The notes beneath the pieces are model-generated. The model had not been told where the DNA came from. It saw only the letters and a list, made by a program, of their open reading frames with translations, and did not search any database. Shown here one piece after another: positions 49,513 to 57,055 of a stretch of DNA of 64,000 nt (positions within the stretch are counted from its first letter, which is position 1; every line of letters begins with the position of its first letter). The position numbers and the translations under genes were made by a program. This stretch comes from Alphaproteobacteria bacterium (GTDB lineage: Bacteria; Pseudomonadota; Alphaproteobacteria; UBA8366): the NCBI GenBank assembly GCA_009377445.1, contig WHUA01000005.1, forward strand, positions 62,001 through 126,000, given 5' to 3'.

Positions 49513-49542
49513 TTCCCCTCTCCCCGCAAGGGGAGAGGGGAA
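49513..49542. repeat. Perfect hairpin with 13-base arms
   Basis: TTCCCCTCTCCCC-GCAA-GGGGAGAGGGGAA. Located 25 bases after the Bug gene stop. No T tract on the minus strand beyond ATAT, so a repeat-type structure related to 19721-19847 rather than a plain terminator, though it may act as one. Confidence 0.75.
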
Positions 49543-49566
49543 TCGGTAATGAGGAAAGTTTCCCGT

Positions 49567-50691
49567 CTACTTCGGCGCGAGGTCGACGTCGTAACGGGTC
49601 TTGACGTATTTCGCCAGCCACTTGTGCGCTTCGGGATTGATATTCAGCGCCTTCGTCATGATCTCGCGAATCGGCTCGCCGACGATCTGCGGATACGGCC
49701 CGAGCTCGTCCTTTGCGATCTTCAGGAAGTCCTCGTCCTTGAGCATCTCCCGAACGGCGGTGCGCCATGCCTCGACCACGTCCTTCGGCGTGCTCGGATG
49801 CAACAGCAGCGTCTTGTTCATGACGATGCCGAGCTTGGCCAGCGACTCGAATGCGTCGAACGCCGGACCGGACGGCTTCTTGCCGTACACCGCCTCATAC
49901 GCCTCGACGATGGTCGGGAGATCCGGCCGCGCGGGGTCGCGCGTGTACTTCCCGTTGTCGTCATAGTTGCCGGACGTGAAGATCGCCTGCGCGATTCCGT
50001 TGTCGATCATGTGCTTGCGGGTATTCATGAAAGCGAGCGTGTTCTCGCCGCTGATCGTGAACTCGCCGCGCTCGAAGCCGAGGGCCATCGGGCCGGTGCC
50101 GCCGAGGCCCCAGACGCTGTTCACCTCGATGCCGAGCAGGCTGAGCGAGACCCGGTAGGTCATGTCGACCGAGGTCGGCGTGCGGCCGCCGAACATCAGC
50201 TTCTCCGGCGGAAGGCTCTGCAGCTTCAAGACCTTGCCCTTGAGGTCCTTTACCTCGTGGATGCCGAGCTCCTTGCGGACGTAGTAAGTGCTGCCGCGCG
50301 GCGAGCTCAACACCGGATGAAAGTCCTCGAGCCTGAACTTGATGCGCGGGTCCTTGAACGCGTAGTTCATGGCAACGGAAATGGACAGCGCGTAGATCAT
50401 CGTGCCGTCACTGCCCGCCCGGTCGTTGAAATAGTTCGTGCCCGCAATGCCGCCGGCGCCGGGCTTGTTCATGACAATGACCGTCGGCTTGCCGGGCAGC
50501 GTTTTCTCCAGGTACGGCACCATCATGCGCGTCCAGCTATCGGTGCCGCCGCCTGCGCTGAACGGGACGAGAATGGTGATACGCTTGCCGGTGAAGTCCG
50601 CTGCGCCGGCGGCATTCGCCGCCAGCCCGAATGCCGCGGCGGAAACAAGCAGCGTTCCCGCCAAGCGGCGTATATTGAAGGCACTTCTCAT
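49567..50691 (-). CDS. Bug/TctC-type tripartite tricarboxylate transporter solute-binding protein
   Basis: 374 residues from ATG 50691, signal peptide ending AAGA-AD near residue 30. The mature part begins FTGKRITILVPFSAGGGTDSWTRMM, the Bug-family opening with its beta-alpha loop that binds the ligand's carboxylate. Later GKPTVIVMNKPGAGG is also typical. Members bind small carboxylates or amides in the periplasm. No TctA/TctB membrane genes are adjacent, as is common for the expanded Bug family. A terminator-like hairpin with nine T's ends just before the RBS. Confidence 0.9.
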   Translation of the reverse strand: MRSAFNIRRLAGTLLVSAAAFGLAANAAGAADFTGKRITILVPFSAGGGTDSWTRMMVPYLEKTLPGKPTVIVMNKPGAGGIAGTNYFNDRAGSDGTMIYALSISVAMNYAFKDPRIKFRLEDFHPVLSSPRGSTYYVRKELGIHEVKDLKGKVLKLQSLPPEKLMFGGRTPTSVDMTYRVSLSLLGIEVNSVWGLGGTGPMALGFERGEFTISGENTLAFMNTRKHMIDNGIAQAIFTSGNYDDNGKYTRDPARPDLPTIVEAYEAVYGKKPSGPAFDAFESLAKLGIVMNKTLLLHPSTPKDVVEAWRTAVREMLKDEDFLKIAKDELGPYPQIVGEPIREIMTKALNINPEAHKWLAKYVKTRYDVDLAPK

Positions 50692-50704
50692 TTGACATCC
50701 TCCC

Positions 50705-50740
50705 AAAAAAAAACCGGCACCGTTCCGGGGGAACGCCGGT
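50705..50740 (-). terminator. Intrinsic terminator/attenuator before the Bug gene
   Basis: On the minus strand ACCGGCGTTCC pairs with GGAACG(GT)GCCGGT (50730-50740 with 50713-50726) and is followed by nine T's, ending 14 bases before the Bug ATG. The RBS GGGAGGA starts right after the T tract. With no leftward gene upstream, attenuation of the Bug transcript is likely. Confidence 0.6.
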
Positions 50741-50900
50741 TGCTGTGATCAAGATTAGGGCGTCGAGGCATGCGCGTGCAAATCGCCGTCCGGTACGACG
50801 TCAGCGTGAATCCGTTCGGGGAATGGAACCGCGGGACCGGCCAGCCGTTCACAAGCGGGAAGATCCGAATTTGGCCGCAACATTCTGAGAGAGGCACCTC

Positions 50901-51065
50901 ATGACTACCCCACGCCGCTTGATCATTTCGCTGTTTATCGCGTCTTTTGCGACCGCCCTCGCCGGCTGCGGCGACACCTGGCGCGGCGTGAAGAAAGATA
51001 CGGGCCAGAACATGGAGAAGTCCGGCGAAGCGATTTCGGGCGCCGGCAAGAAAGTTCAACCGTAA
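50901..51065 (+). CDS. Entericidin-type small lipoprotein
   Basis: 54 residues, MTTPRRLIISLFIASFATAL then AGCGDTWRGVKKDTGQNMEK. The lipobox ALAGC gives a lipidated Cys near residue 23. The short mature tail (KKDTGQNMEKSGEAISGAGK) is the amphipathic helix of the entericidin A/B family, thought to be a stress-related envelope peptide. RBS GAGAGAGGCACC precedes the ATG. A long hairpin (51079-51114) follows. Confidence 0.85.
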   Translation: MTTPRRLIISLFIASFATALAGCGDTWRGVKKDTGQNMEKSGEAISGAGKKVQP

Positions 51066-51078
51066 TTCCTCAGACATC

Positions 51079-51114
51079 GACGTCTCCGGCGTTGCCCGTG
51101 CCACCGGAGACGTC
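51079..51114. repeat. Hairpin after the entericidin gene
   Basis: GACGTCTCCGG and CCGGAGACGTC (51079-51089 with 51104-51114) form an 11-base stem with a 14-base loop. No T tract, so at most a weak terminator. Confidence 0.55.
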
Positions 51115-51182
51115 GCCTGAGCCTTGGGGTTGGGCCGTCCGCACCCGTACGGAGGCGTAGCGGACGGCCAAGGGAGGCCGGA

Positions 51183-52340
51183 ATGGCCACCGATTCATCG
51201 CCGGCATTCCCCACATCGCAAGATCCCGAGATCCCGACTCCGCTCGAACCCCCGGCCGAACCGATCGACAAGGTCATCAAGGCCGCGATCATCGGGATAT
51301 TCCTCATCCTTGCCATCGGCCTGATCTACGTCGCCAAGGATTTCTTCCTTCCCGTCTCGCTGGCATTCCTGCTGGCGCTGGTCCTGAGCCCGATCGTGCG
51401 GGGGCTGCGGCGGCGCGGCATTCCCGAAGCTCTCAGCGCACTGCTGCTCGTCATCGTCGCCCTGTCCGGCCTCGGCGCCAGCGTCTACGGCCTGAGCGGA
51501 CCGCTGACCAAGTGGGTGCAGGACGCGCCGTCGATCGCATCGGAGGTCCAGAGACGCTTCGCAAGCCTGAGGGGCCCGATCCAAAAGGTCATCGAGGCGT
51601 CCGGCGAGGTCGAGCAGATGACGAAGCAGCAGGACGTGTCGGCGCAGAAGGTGGTCGTGGAGGAGCCGGGCCTTCTTACGCGCGCCGCGACCGGATTGCC
51701 GAGCGTGGCGACGCAGATCGGGGTGACTTGCATCCTGCTCCTGTTTCTCCTCGCTTCGGGCGACATGTTCTACGAGAAGCTGGTAAAGTCCCTTCCGACC
51801 TTCGGCGACAAGATACGCGGCGTGAAGATCGCGCGCGACGTCGAGCGGGAGATATCGCGCTACCTGCTGACGGTCACGCTGATCAATGCCGGGCTCGGCG
51901 TCGCCGTCACGCTTGCCATGTACGCGACGGGACTGCCCAATCCCGGCCTGTGGGGAATGATGGCGGCGGTGTTCAACTTCATACCCTACATTGGCGCGTT
52001 TACCGGCCTTGCCCTGGTAACCGTCGCCAGCATCGTGTCCTTCGATACGATTTCCGCCGCCGTTTGGCCGCCCTTGGCCTTCGCGGGAATCACGCTGGTC
52101 GAAGGGCAATTCCTCTCCCCGCTGCTGGTCGGACGCCGGCTCGAGCTCAATGTCGTCGCGGTCTTCGTCGCGGTGGCGTTCTGGAGCTGGGTCTGGGGGC
52201 TGATGGGGGCCTTCATGGCGGTGCCGATGCTCGTGACGGTCAAGGTCTTCGCCGATCATGTCGACGGCCTGGGCGCCTTGAGCGAGTTCCTGGCGGCCCG
52301 GGACGACCCCGGGGCCGACGCCCAGGAAGCGCAGGGCTAG
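51183..52340 (+). CDS. AI-2E family transporter
   Basis: 385 residues with about eight membrane helices: two near the N-terminus (AAIIGIFLILAIGLIYVAKDFFLPVSLAFLLALVLSPIV), a soluble stretch, then four to five more including GLWGMMAAVFNFIPYIGAF and FLSPLLVGRRLELNVVAVFVAVAFW. These are AI-2E/UPF0118 signatures. Members export various small molecules or act as Na+/H+ antiporters, and most have unknown substrate. RBS GGGAGGCCGGA-ATG. The next gene starts two bases after its stop. Confidence 0.92.
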   Translation: MATDSSPAFPTSQDPEIPTPLEPPAEPIDKVIKAAIIGIFLILAIGLIYVAKDFFLPVSLAFLLALVLSPIVRGLRRRGIPEALSALLLVIVALSGLGASVYGLSGPLTKWVQDAPSIASEVQRRFASLRGPIQKVIEASGEVEQMTKQQDVSAQKVVVEEPGLLTRAATGLPSVATQIGVTCILLLFLLASGDMFYEKLVKSLPTFGDKIRGVKIARDVEREISRYLLTVTLINAGLGVAVTLAMYATGLPNPGLWGMMAAVFNFIPYIGAFTGLALVTVASIVSFDTISAAVWPPLAFAGITLVEGQFLSPLLVGRRLELNVVAVFVAVAFWSWVWGLMGAFMAVPMLVTVKVFADHVDGLGALSEFLAARDDPGADAQEAQG

Positions 52341-52342
52341 GC

Positions 52343-52666
52343 GTGGAGAAGCGGCGAGATCGCGGCGCGCCGGCCGCCCCGGACGAGACGTCCAGCCGCC
52401 TGAGCCGGTGGCTGCACAGGATGCCCAAGCCCCTGCGGATCGCGGCCGGCATTCTCCTCGTGCTCTGCGGCCTCCTCGGGTTCCTCCCCGTGCTCGGCTT
52501 TTGGATGATCCCGCTCGGGCTGTTCGTTCTCACCTTCGACCTGCCCTGGATCAGGCCCTATTACCGGCGGCTCCGCGTGTGGACCTGGAAGGTCATGGCG
52601 CGGCTGCGGCGGACCGCGACGTGGCAGTCCGCACGCCGGGCTTGGCGCGACCTGACCGGCAGGTGA
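52343..52666 (+). CDS. PGPGW-type small membrane protein
   Basis: 107 residues from GTG 52343. A basic, disordered N-terminus is followed by a helical hairpin, RIAAGILLVLCGLLGFLPVLGFWMIPLGLFVLTFDLPWIRPYYRR, in which LPVLGFWMIPLG corresponds to the PGPGW motif of the TMEM-PGPGW family (unknown function). The C-terminal tail is basic (WRDLTGR). Tight linkage to the AI-2E gene suggests an operon. Confidence 0.75.
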   Translation: MEKRRDRGAPAAPDETSSRLSRWLHRMPKPLRIAAGILLVLCGLLGFLPVLGFWMIPLGLFVLTFDLPWIRPYYRRLRVWTWKVMARLRRTATWQSARRAWRDLTGR

Positions 52667-52742
52667 CCGCCGGTTTTCGGCGTTTCGGCGGCGCGTGCTA
52701 GTCTCTGCGATTCGTCGAACAACAGCACCGGCAGGCCTCTCC

Positions 52743-54104
52743 ATGGATAAGAATCCGACCTCCCTCCGCGTCCACGATCCCGGCATCCGCGACCTGTTCA
52801 CGCAAGATGCGGGCTGGCAATCCTGGCTCGACGTGGAGGCCGCCCTGGCGAAGGCCGAGGCCGAGCTCGGCGTCATCCCGGAAGCGGCGGCCAAGGAGAT
52901 CGTCGCCAAGGCGAAGGTCGAGCTGCTCGACCGCGACCGGATCGTCGAGGGGCTGCGCCGCACGGGGCACCCGCTGGTGCCGGTGGTATGGGAGCTGTCG
53001 CGCATCTGCGATGGCGATGCCGGCGGCTACGTCCACTGGGGCGCCACGACGCAGAACATTCTGCAGACGGGCGACCTGCTGCAGCTCCGCCGCGTCCAGG
53101 GCATCTTCTTCGGCCAGCTCGCGGCGATCCTCGCCGCCATGGCGGACCTCGCCGAGCGCACGCGGGACATGGCGCTGCCGGGGCGCACGCACGGCCAGCA
53201 TGCGGTGCCCGCCACCTTCGGCATGAAGGTCGCCGTGTGGATCGACGAGATGAGCCGCCATGTGGAGCGGCTGCGGGGCGCGGAGCCGCGCCTGTTCGTC
53301 GCCATGCTGGGTGGCGGCGCCGGCACGATGGCGTCCTTCGGCGAAAAGGGCCCCGAGATCCAGCGCCGCATGGCGAAGCACCTGGATATGGGCGCGATGG
53401 CGGTGCCGTCGCGCACGATCGGCGACCACCAGGCGGAGTACGTCGCCCTGCTCGGCCTCATGGCGGCGACCTGCAGCAAGATCGCGCGCGAGATCTACAC
53501 GCTGATGAAGGAGGAGTTCGGCGAGGTGGAGGAGCCGGTGCCGCCGGGAACCGTCGGCAGCAGCACCATGCCGCAGAAGCGCAATCCGAAGCTGTCGCAG
53601 GACATCATCGCTGCCGCGGCGGCGGTGCGCGCGCTCGTGCCGCTCGCCATGGAGGCGATGATGACCGAGCACGAAGCCGACCGCACGACCCACCTGATGC
53701 TGCAAAGCGCCGTGCAGCAGGCCTGCGAGCAGACCGGCGACATCCTGGAGCGCATCCGCATGCTGATGGAGGGCATCCAGGTGTTCCCCGAGCGGATGCG
53801 GCGCAACCTCGACCTCTCCGGCGGGCTGATCATGGCGGAAGCGCTGATGCTTTCGCTCGGCGCGCATATCGGCCGGCAGACGGCGCACGACGTGATCTAC
53901 GAGTCGGCGATGGCGGCGGCGACCGGCGACAAGTCGTTCCGCGCGCTTCTGGCGGCCGACGCGCATGTCCGGAAGCACCTGAACGAAGACCAGATCGCCG
54001 CCCTCCTCGACCCCGTCGCCTACACCGGCTGCTGCGCCCAGTTCGCGACGGAGCAGGCCGCACGGGCGCGGGCATTGGCGGCAGAGCTGCGGGAGCGCGC
54101 GTGA
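52743..54104 (+). CDS. Fumarase/adenylosuccinate-lyase superfamily enzyme (adenylosuccinate lyase or carboxymuconate cycloisomerase type)
   Basis: 453 residues from ATG 52743. The superfamily signature GSSTMPQKRNPKLS (about 275-290) and the other active-site regions (YVHWGATTQNILQTGD; PGRTHGQHAVPATFG) are intact. It resembles PurB/PcaB-like proteins. Because it stands apart from pur and pca genes and close to a TauD gene, a catabolic lyase role is more likely than purine synthesis, but this is inference. Confidence 0.85.
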   Translation: MDKNPTSLRVHDPGIRDLFTQDAGWQSWLDVEAALAKAEAELGVIPEAAAKEIVAKAKVELLDRDRIVEGLRRTGHPLVPVVWELSRICDGDAGGYVHWGATTQNILQTGDLLQLRRVQGIFFGQLAAILAAMADLAERTRDMALPGRTHGQHAVPATFGMKVAVWIDEMSRHVERLRGAEPRLFVAMLGGGAGTMASFGEKGPEIQRRMAKHLDMGAMAVPSRTIGDHQAEYVALLGLMAATCSKIAREIYTLMKEEFGEVEEPVPPGTVGSSTMPQKRNPKLSQDIIAAAAAVRALVPLAMEAMMTEHEADRTTHLMLQSAVQQACEQTGDILERIRMLMEGIQVFPERMRRNLDLSGGLIMAEALMLSLGAHIGRQTAHDVIYESAMAAATGDKSFRALLAADAHVRKHLNEDQIAALLDPVAYTGCCAQFATEQAARARALAAELRERA

Positions 54105-54120
54105 GACGTCGTGCCTGAAG

Positions 54121-54230
54121 CTCATGCTTCGTCCCTCGACAAGCTCGGGATGAGGAGGCTCAGCATGAGGATCTGTGTTTCAAGTCAATATATTGCCCCT
54201 CATCCTGAGCTTGTCGAAGGATGAGTATGC
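54121..54230. repeat. Dispersed inverted repeat, family B (copy 3)
   Basis: Left arm CTCATGCTTCGTCCCTCGAC...GCATGAGG (54121-54170) and right arm CCTCATCCTGAGC(TTGTCGAAGG)ATGAG (54197-54227) are imperfect inverse complements, nearly identical to copy 1 at 13894. Located between convergent genes. Confidence 0.85.
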
Positions 54231-54251
54231 GCAGGAGCCCGGTAATGCTCC

Positions 54252-55133
54252 TCAGCGCAGCGCCGCCCGCGCCGCTGCGTCGGCGCTTTCCCAGCCCCGC
54301 TCCATCATCGTCGCGCGCCACAGGCTGCGGCGCTCGCTCGGCGGGTAATCGCCGGTCGCGGCATGGATGGTGCAGCGGTTGTCCCAGATGACCAGGTCGC
54401 CGACCCGCCACTTGTGCCGGTAGTCGCCGTCGGGCGATTCCATGTAGCCCTTCAACTCGTCGATCAGGGCGTCGCCTTCCGCCGCGTCGAGGCCGGCGAT
54501 CTCCATCACCTGGCCCGGATTGAAGTAGACCGCCTTCCGCCCGGTTTCCGGATGGATGCGCACGAGCGGGTGGACCGCGGGCGGGCGGATGCGGTCCTCC
54601 TCCTCCAGGAGCTGCACTTCGCGCTTCAGCCGGCCGCCGTATTTGTAGGCCGCCTTCCGCCCTTCGATGCGCTGCTTCAGGCGTTGCGGCAGCGCGTCGT
54701 AGACCGCATAGGCATTGGCGAACAGCGTGTCGCCGCCGCGGCTCGGGATGAGCTGGGAATAGAGCTGCGTCGCCTTGGCCGTGACGTAGTCGTAGGAGGT
54801 ATCGGTGTGCCAGACGGCGCCGCGCTTGACGAGGTTCGCCGCCGGCTTCGCCTGCACGCCGACCTTCGTGTCCTCGATCTTGCTGTCCAGCATCATGAGC
54901 TCGGGGAATTGCGGGTGGCGGCTCTTGCGCACGATGTGCGGGCGCAGCGGCCCGTAACGCCGGCCGTGATCGAGAAAGCCCTCCATGCCGAGCTCCTGGT
55001 CCGGGAACACGAGGACGATGTGCTCGAGGAAGGCGTCGTAGATGCGCGCGAATTCGGCGTCGCCGAGCGCGCCCAGGTCGACGCCGCCGACTTCGGCGCC
55101 GATCTTCGTACCGAGGGGGCGAACTTCGACCAT
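54252..55133 (-). CDS. TauD/TfdA-family Fe(II)/2OG dioxygenase
   Basis: 293 residues from ATG 55133 (MVEVRPLGTKIGAEVGGVDLG), the normal TauD/TfdA start. The HxD iron pair is in AVWHTDTSY, the distal His in CTIHAATGDYP, and the 2OG-binding Arg follows in SERRSLWRATM. Such enzymes hydroxylate sulfonates, aryloxyacids or related compounds, usually to split them. The specific substrate is unknown. An in-frame extension to 55196 has poor composition. Confidence 0.9.
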   Translation of the reverse strand: MVEVRPLGTKIGAEVGGVDLGALGDAEFARIYDAFLEHIVLVFPDQELGMEGFLDHGRRYGPLRPHIVRKSRHPQFPELMMLDSKIEDTKVGVQAKPAANLVKRGAVWHTDTSYDYVTAKATQLYSQLIPSRGGDTLFANAYAVYDALPQRLKQRIEGRKAAYKYGGRLKREVQLLEEEDRIRPPAVHPLVRIHPETGRKAVYFNPGQVMEIAGLDAAEGDALIDELKGYMESPDGDYRHKWRVGDLVIWDNRCTIHAATGDYPPSERRSLWRATMMERGWESADAAARAALR

Positions 55134-55587
55134 GGCGGCGGTCTCTCCATCGTGAACGCTGGAGGGAATCTTACGCGGTCGGACGGTGCGGCTCAAATGC
55201 CGGCGGTCCGGCCTCGGAGAATGCCGTCCTCAGCAGTTCCTGCATTCGACGACTTTGAGGCCTTTGGCCGTTCGCGTGACGAGGAATCATGAACCTGGTC
55301 GCGGTCGGTAAGGCGTTGTCCGCCCAGGGTCAGCGCCGCGCGGACGACTCCCTGGCTGCAATCGCCGCTCACGACGGACAGCGACCTGAATTTTTCGATG
55401 CGGCGTGCCGGGTGCCGTCCGCCGGGCCCATCATTTTCGTGTAGTCGGAAATCGAGCGCTCGATGCTCCGGCGGTCCCGGACAACATCGATGCCCTCACC
55501 CGGCGCGAGCGCGGTTTTCAAGCGTGCGGTCGTCGAGCCGGTGGCCGGCGGGATCGTTCCGCGCGCCACCGGGCTTGCGGAAGCCGC
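55134..55587. other. Intergenic region
   Basis: No well-supported gene. A 51-codon frame at 55289-55444 has a good-looking RBS (GAGGAATC-ATG) but unremarkable composition and no recognisable family, so it is only noted here. The rest contains short high-GC frames on both strands that look like noise. Confidence 0.4.
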
Positions 55588-56310
55588 CTAGGGCTTTGTC
55601 TCGTCCGGCACCGGCCGTGCCGCCGAGGCTGCGATCGCCGCTCCGCTTCCAGGGAAAACCTCGGCGTCGCTGCCGTAATCGCCGCGGTAGGGACCGGCGG
55701 GCAATCCCTTGCCCGGCAGCCAGAGCGCCTGCAGGTTCGCCTGCTTGGCGAGCGGCATGTAGTTCGGCGCCACCTTCTGGATTGCCGCCGCAACCGCCAT
55801 TGCCACAAGGCCGGCGATACCACCGCCGGAATTGGCCCCCGGCGTGTATTGAACCGTCGACTGGTCCTGCCAAAGCGTCTCGCCCGTTCGCCCGCTCTTG
55901 ATGACGTATTTGAAGGAGACCGTCGTCGTCGCCGACAGGACGATGTACACGGTTTCCCAATGCTCGATGGATATGTAGAGAATCGCGTCTGCGCCGAACA
56001 TCGCGCCCAGTACCGTCGGATCTGCGCCGTGAACGAGGTTGGCGTCCGACAATCCTTCTTCGTTCATCACGCCGAGGACCAGATTTACCGGAAAGGTGTA
56101 GTAGCCCCGCTCGGCCAGGGGAACGGTCACGGTCGCGAGAAAGTACCGGGGCGCATCGACGTCCACGGTGTTGTTCACCACGGGCACGATCAGGATGGAG
56201 CGCGGGCGTTCCGCATAAAATGCCGAATAGTCCTTCTTCGGCATCTGCGCGCAGGAAGTCGTCAGAAGCAGGGCCGCTACGGCCGTCAGCCATTTCTTCG
56301 CCATGCTCAT
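55588..56310 (-). CDS. DUF799 (GNA1162-family) lipoprotein
   Basis: 240 residues with lipobox (LLTTSC near residue 20). The family blocks SILIVPVVNNTVDVDAPRYFLATVTVPLAERGYYTFPV and GADAILYISIEHWETVYIVLSATTTVSFKY are clear. GNA1162 proteins are periplasm-facing outer-membrane lipoproteins found next to CsgG-like pores. ATG 56310 overlaps the stop of the DUF4810 gene (ATGA). Last gene of a four-gene coupled operon. The C-terminal extension (EVFPGSGAAIAASAARPVPDETKP) is low-complexity. Confidence 0.92.
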   Translation of the reverse strand: MSMAKKWLTAVAALLLTTSCAQMPKKDYSAFYAERPRSILIVPVVNNTVDVDAPRYFLATVTVPLAERGYYTFPVNLVLGVMNEEGLSDANLVHGADPTVLGAMFGADAILYISIEHWETVYIVLSATTTVSFKYVIKSGRTGETLWQDQSTVQYTPGANSGGGIAGLVAMAVAAAIQKVAPNYMPLAKQANLQALWLPGKGLPAGPYRGDYGSDAEVFPGSGAAIAASAARPVPDETKP

Positions 56311-56744
56311 CTCCCGGCGCTTGCTTGCCCGGCCGGGACAGCCGGCGCTTTGAGGGGCTGATTGGCCGCCACGGCCAGCATCCTGTCCATCAGCGTGCTC
56401 GATTCGGGCCAGGTATCCTTTTCCTTTTGAAAGTATTCCTTCGCCTCCTGCTGCCTGTTCGACAACAGCAGGAGATAGCCGTATTCCGCATAGAGGCCCG
56501 GCGGCATGCGGATCGCCCGCTTGCCGCCGCCTGTCCCGCCCGCCTCGGCGGCCTTTTCGTTCTCGGCGATCGTAGTCTGCAACGCCGCCATCAGCGCCGA
56601 GAGCTTCTCCGGGTCCTTGTAGTAGCCGTAGAGATCGCCCTCATAGTCGTTCCAGGTGTAGAGACGGTCCTGGACGCAGGCGCCCACCGTCAGCATCACC
56701 GCGCTCAGGACGGTCGTCCTGAACAATGTCGCGAATCCGGTCAT
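56307..56744 (-). CDS. DUF4810 lipoprotein
   Basis: 145 residues with lipobox TVGAC near residue 23. RLYTWNDYEGDLYGYYKDP is the DUF4810 signature, followed by a helical, TPR-like part (GLYAEYGYLLLLSNRQQEAKEYFQKEKDTWPESSTLMDRML). The ATG at 56744 overlaps the stop of the upstream lipoprotein gene by four bases, and its own stop overlaps DUF799. The triad CsgG-DUF4810-DUF799 is conserved in many proteobacteria and may form a secretion or envelope-sensing complex (family knowledge). Confidence 0.9.
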   Translation of the reverse strand: MTGFATLFRTTVLSAVMLTVGACVQDRLYTWNDYEGDLYGYYKDPEKLSALMAALQTTIAENEKAAEAGGTGGGKRAIRMPPGLYAEYGYLLLLSNRQQEAKEYFQKEKDTWPESSTLMDRMLAVAANQPLKAPAVPAGQASAGR

Positions 56745-57055
56745 TGGATGACGAAGGTCCTGGTTGCCTGTCCGCTGAGGAAGACGCGGCGCGACAGGAG
56801 CACTTGGTTTCCGCTTCGGACCTCGATGACGTGGTTTCCAGGCTCCACGAGCAGCACGCGGTCCGTGCCATTGAACTCGGGCGCGAGCCCCATGTGGAGC
56901 CCATCCACGAAGACAACGGAGCCTTCGGGCGCGCCTTTGAATGCCAGCGACGGCCGCTCGTCGGGAATATCGGTGCGGCTGGAGGGGTACGAACAGGACG
57001 CAGCGAGCAGGGCCAGCGCCAGGCACGCCGCTTTATGAATAAGTCCAAGCTTCAT
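56741..57055 (-). CDS. PEGA-like small lipoprotein in the CsgG operon
   Basis: 104 residues. Lipobox LAASC at about residue 21. The mature domain reads PSLAFKGAPEGSVVFVDGLHMGLAPEFNGTDRVLLVEPGNHVIEV, a small beta-sandwich with the EGxVxVDGxxxG and VEPGxHxIEV phrases of the PEGA carboxypeptidase-regulatory-like fold. It is coupled to both neighbours through ATGA overlaps (57052-57055 and 56741-56744). This extra gene is not part of the three-gene core operon as I know it. Confidence 0.75.
   Translation of the reverse strand: MKLGLIHKAACLALALLAASCSYPSSRTDIPDERPSLAFKGAPEGSVVFVDGLHMGLAPEFNGTDRVLLVEPGNHVIEVRSGNQVLLSRRVFLSGQATRTFVIQ

Noticed and set aside
55289..55444. 51-codon frame with a GAGGAATC RBS
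   Set aside because: No recognisable family, signal or helix pattern; too short to accept without further evidence, so only mentioned in the intergenic entry.
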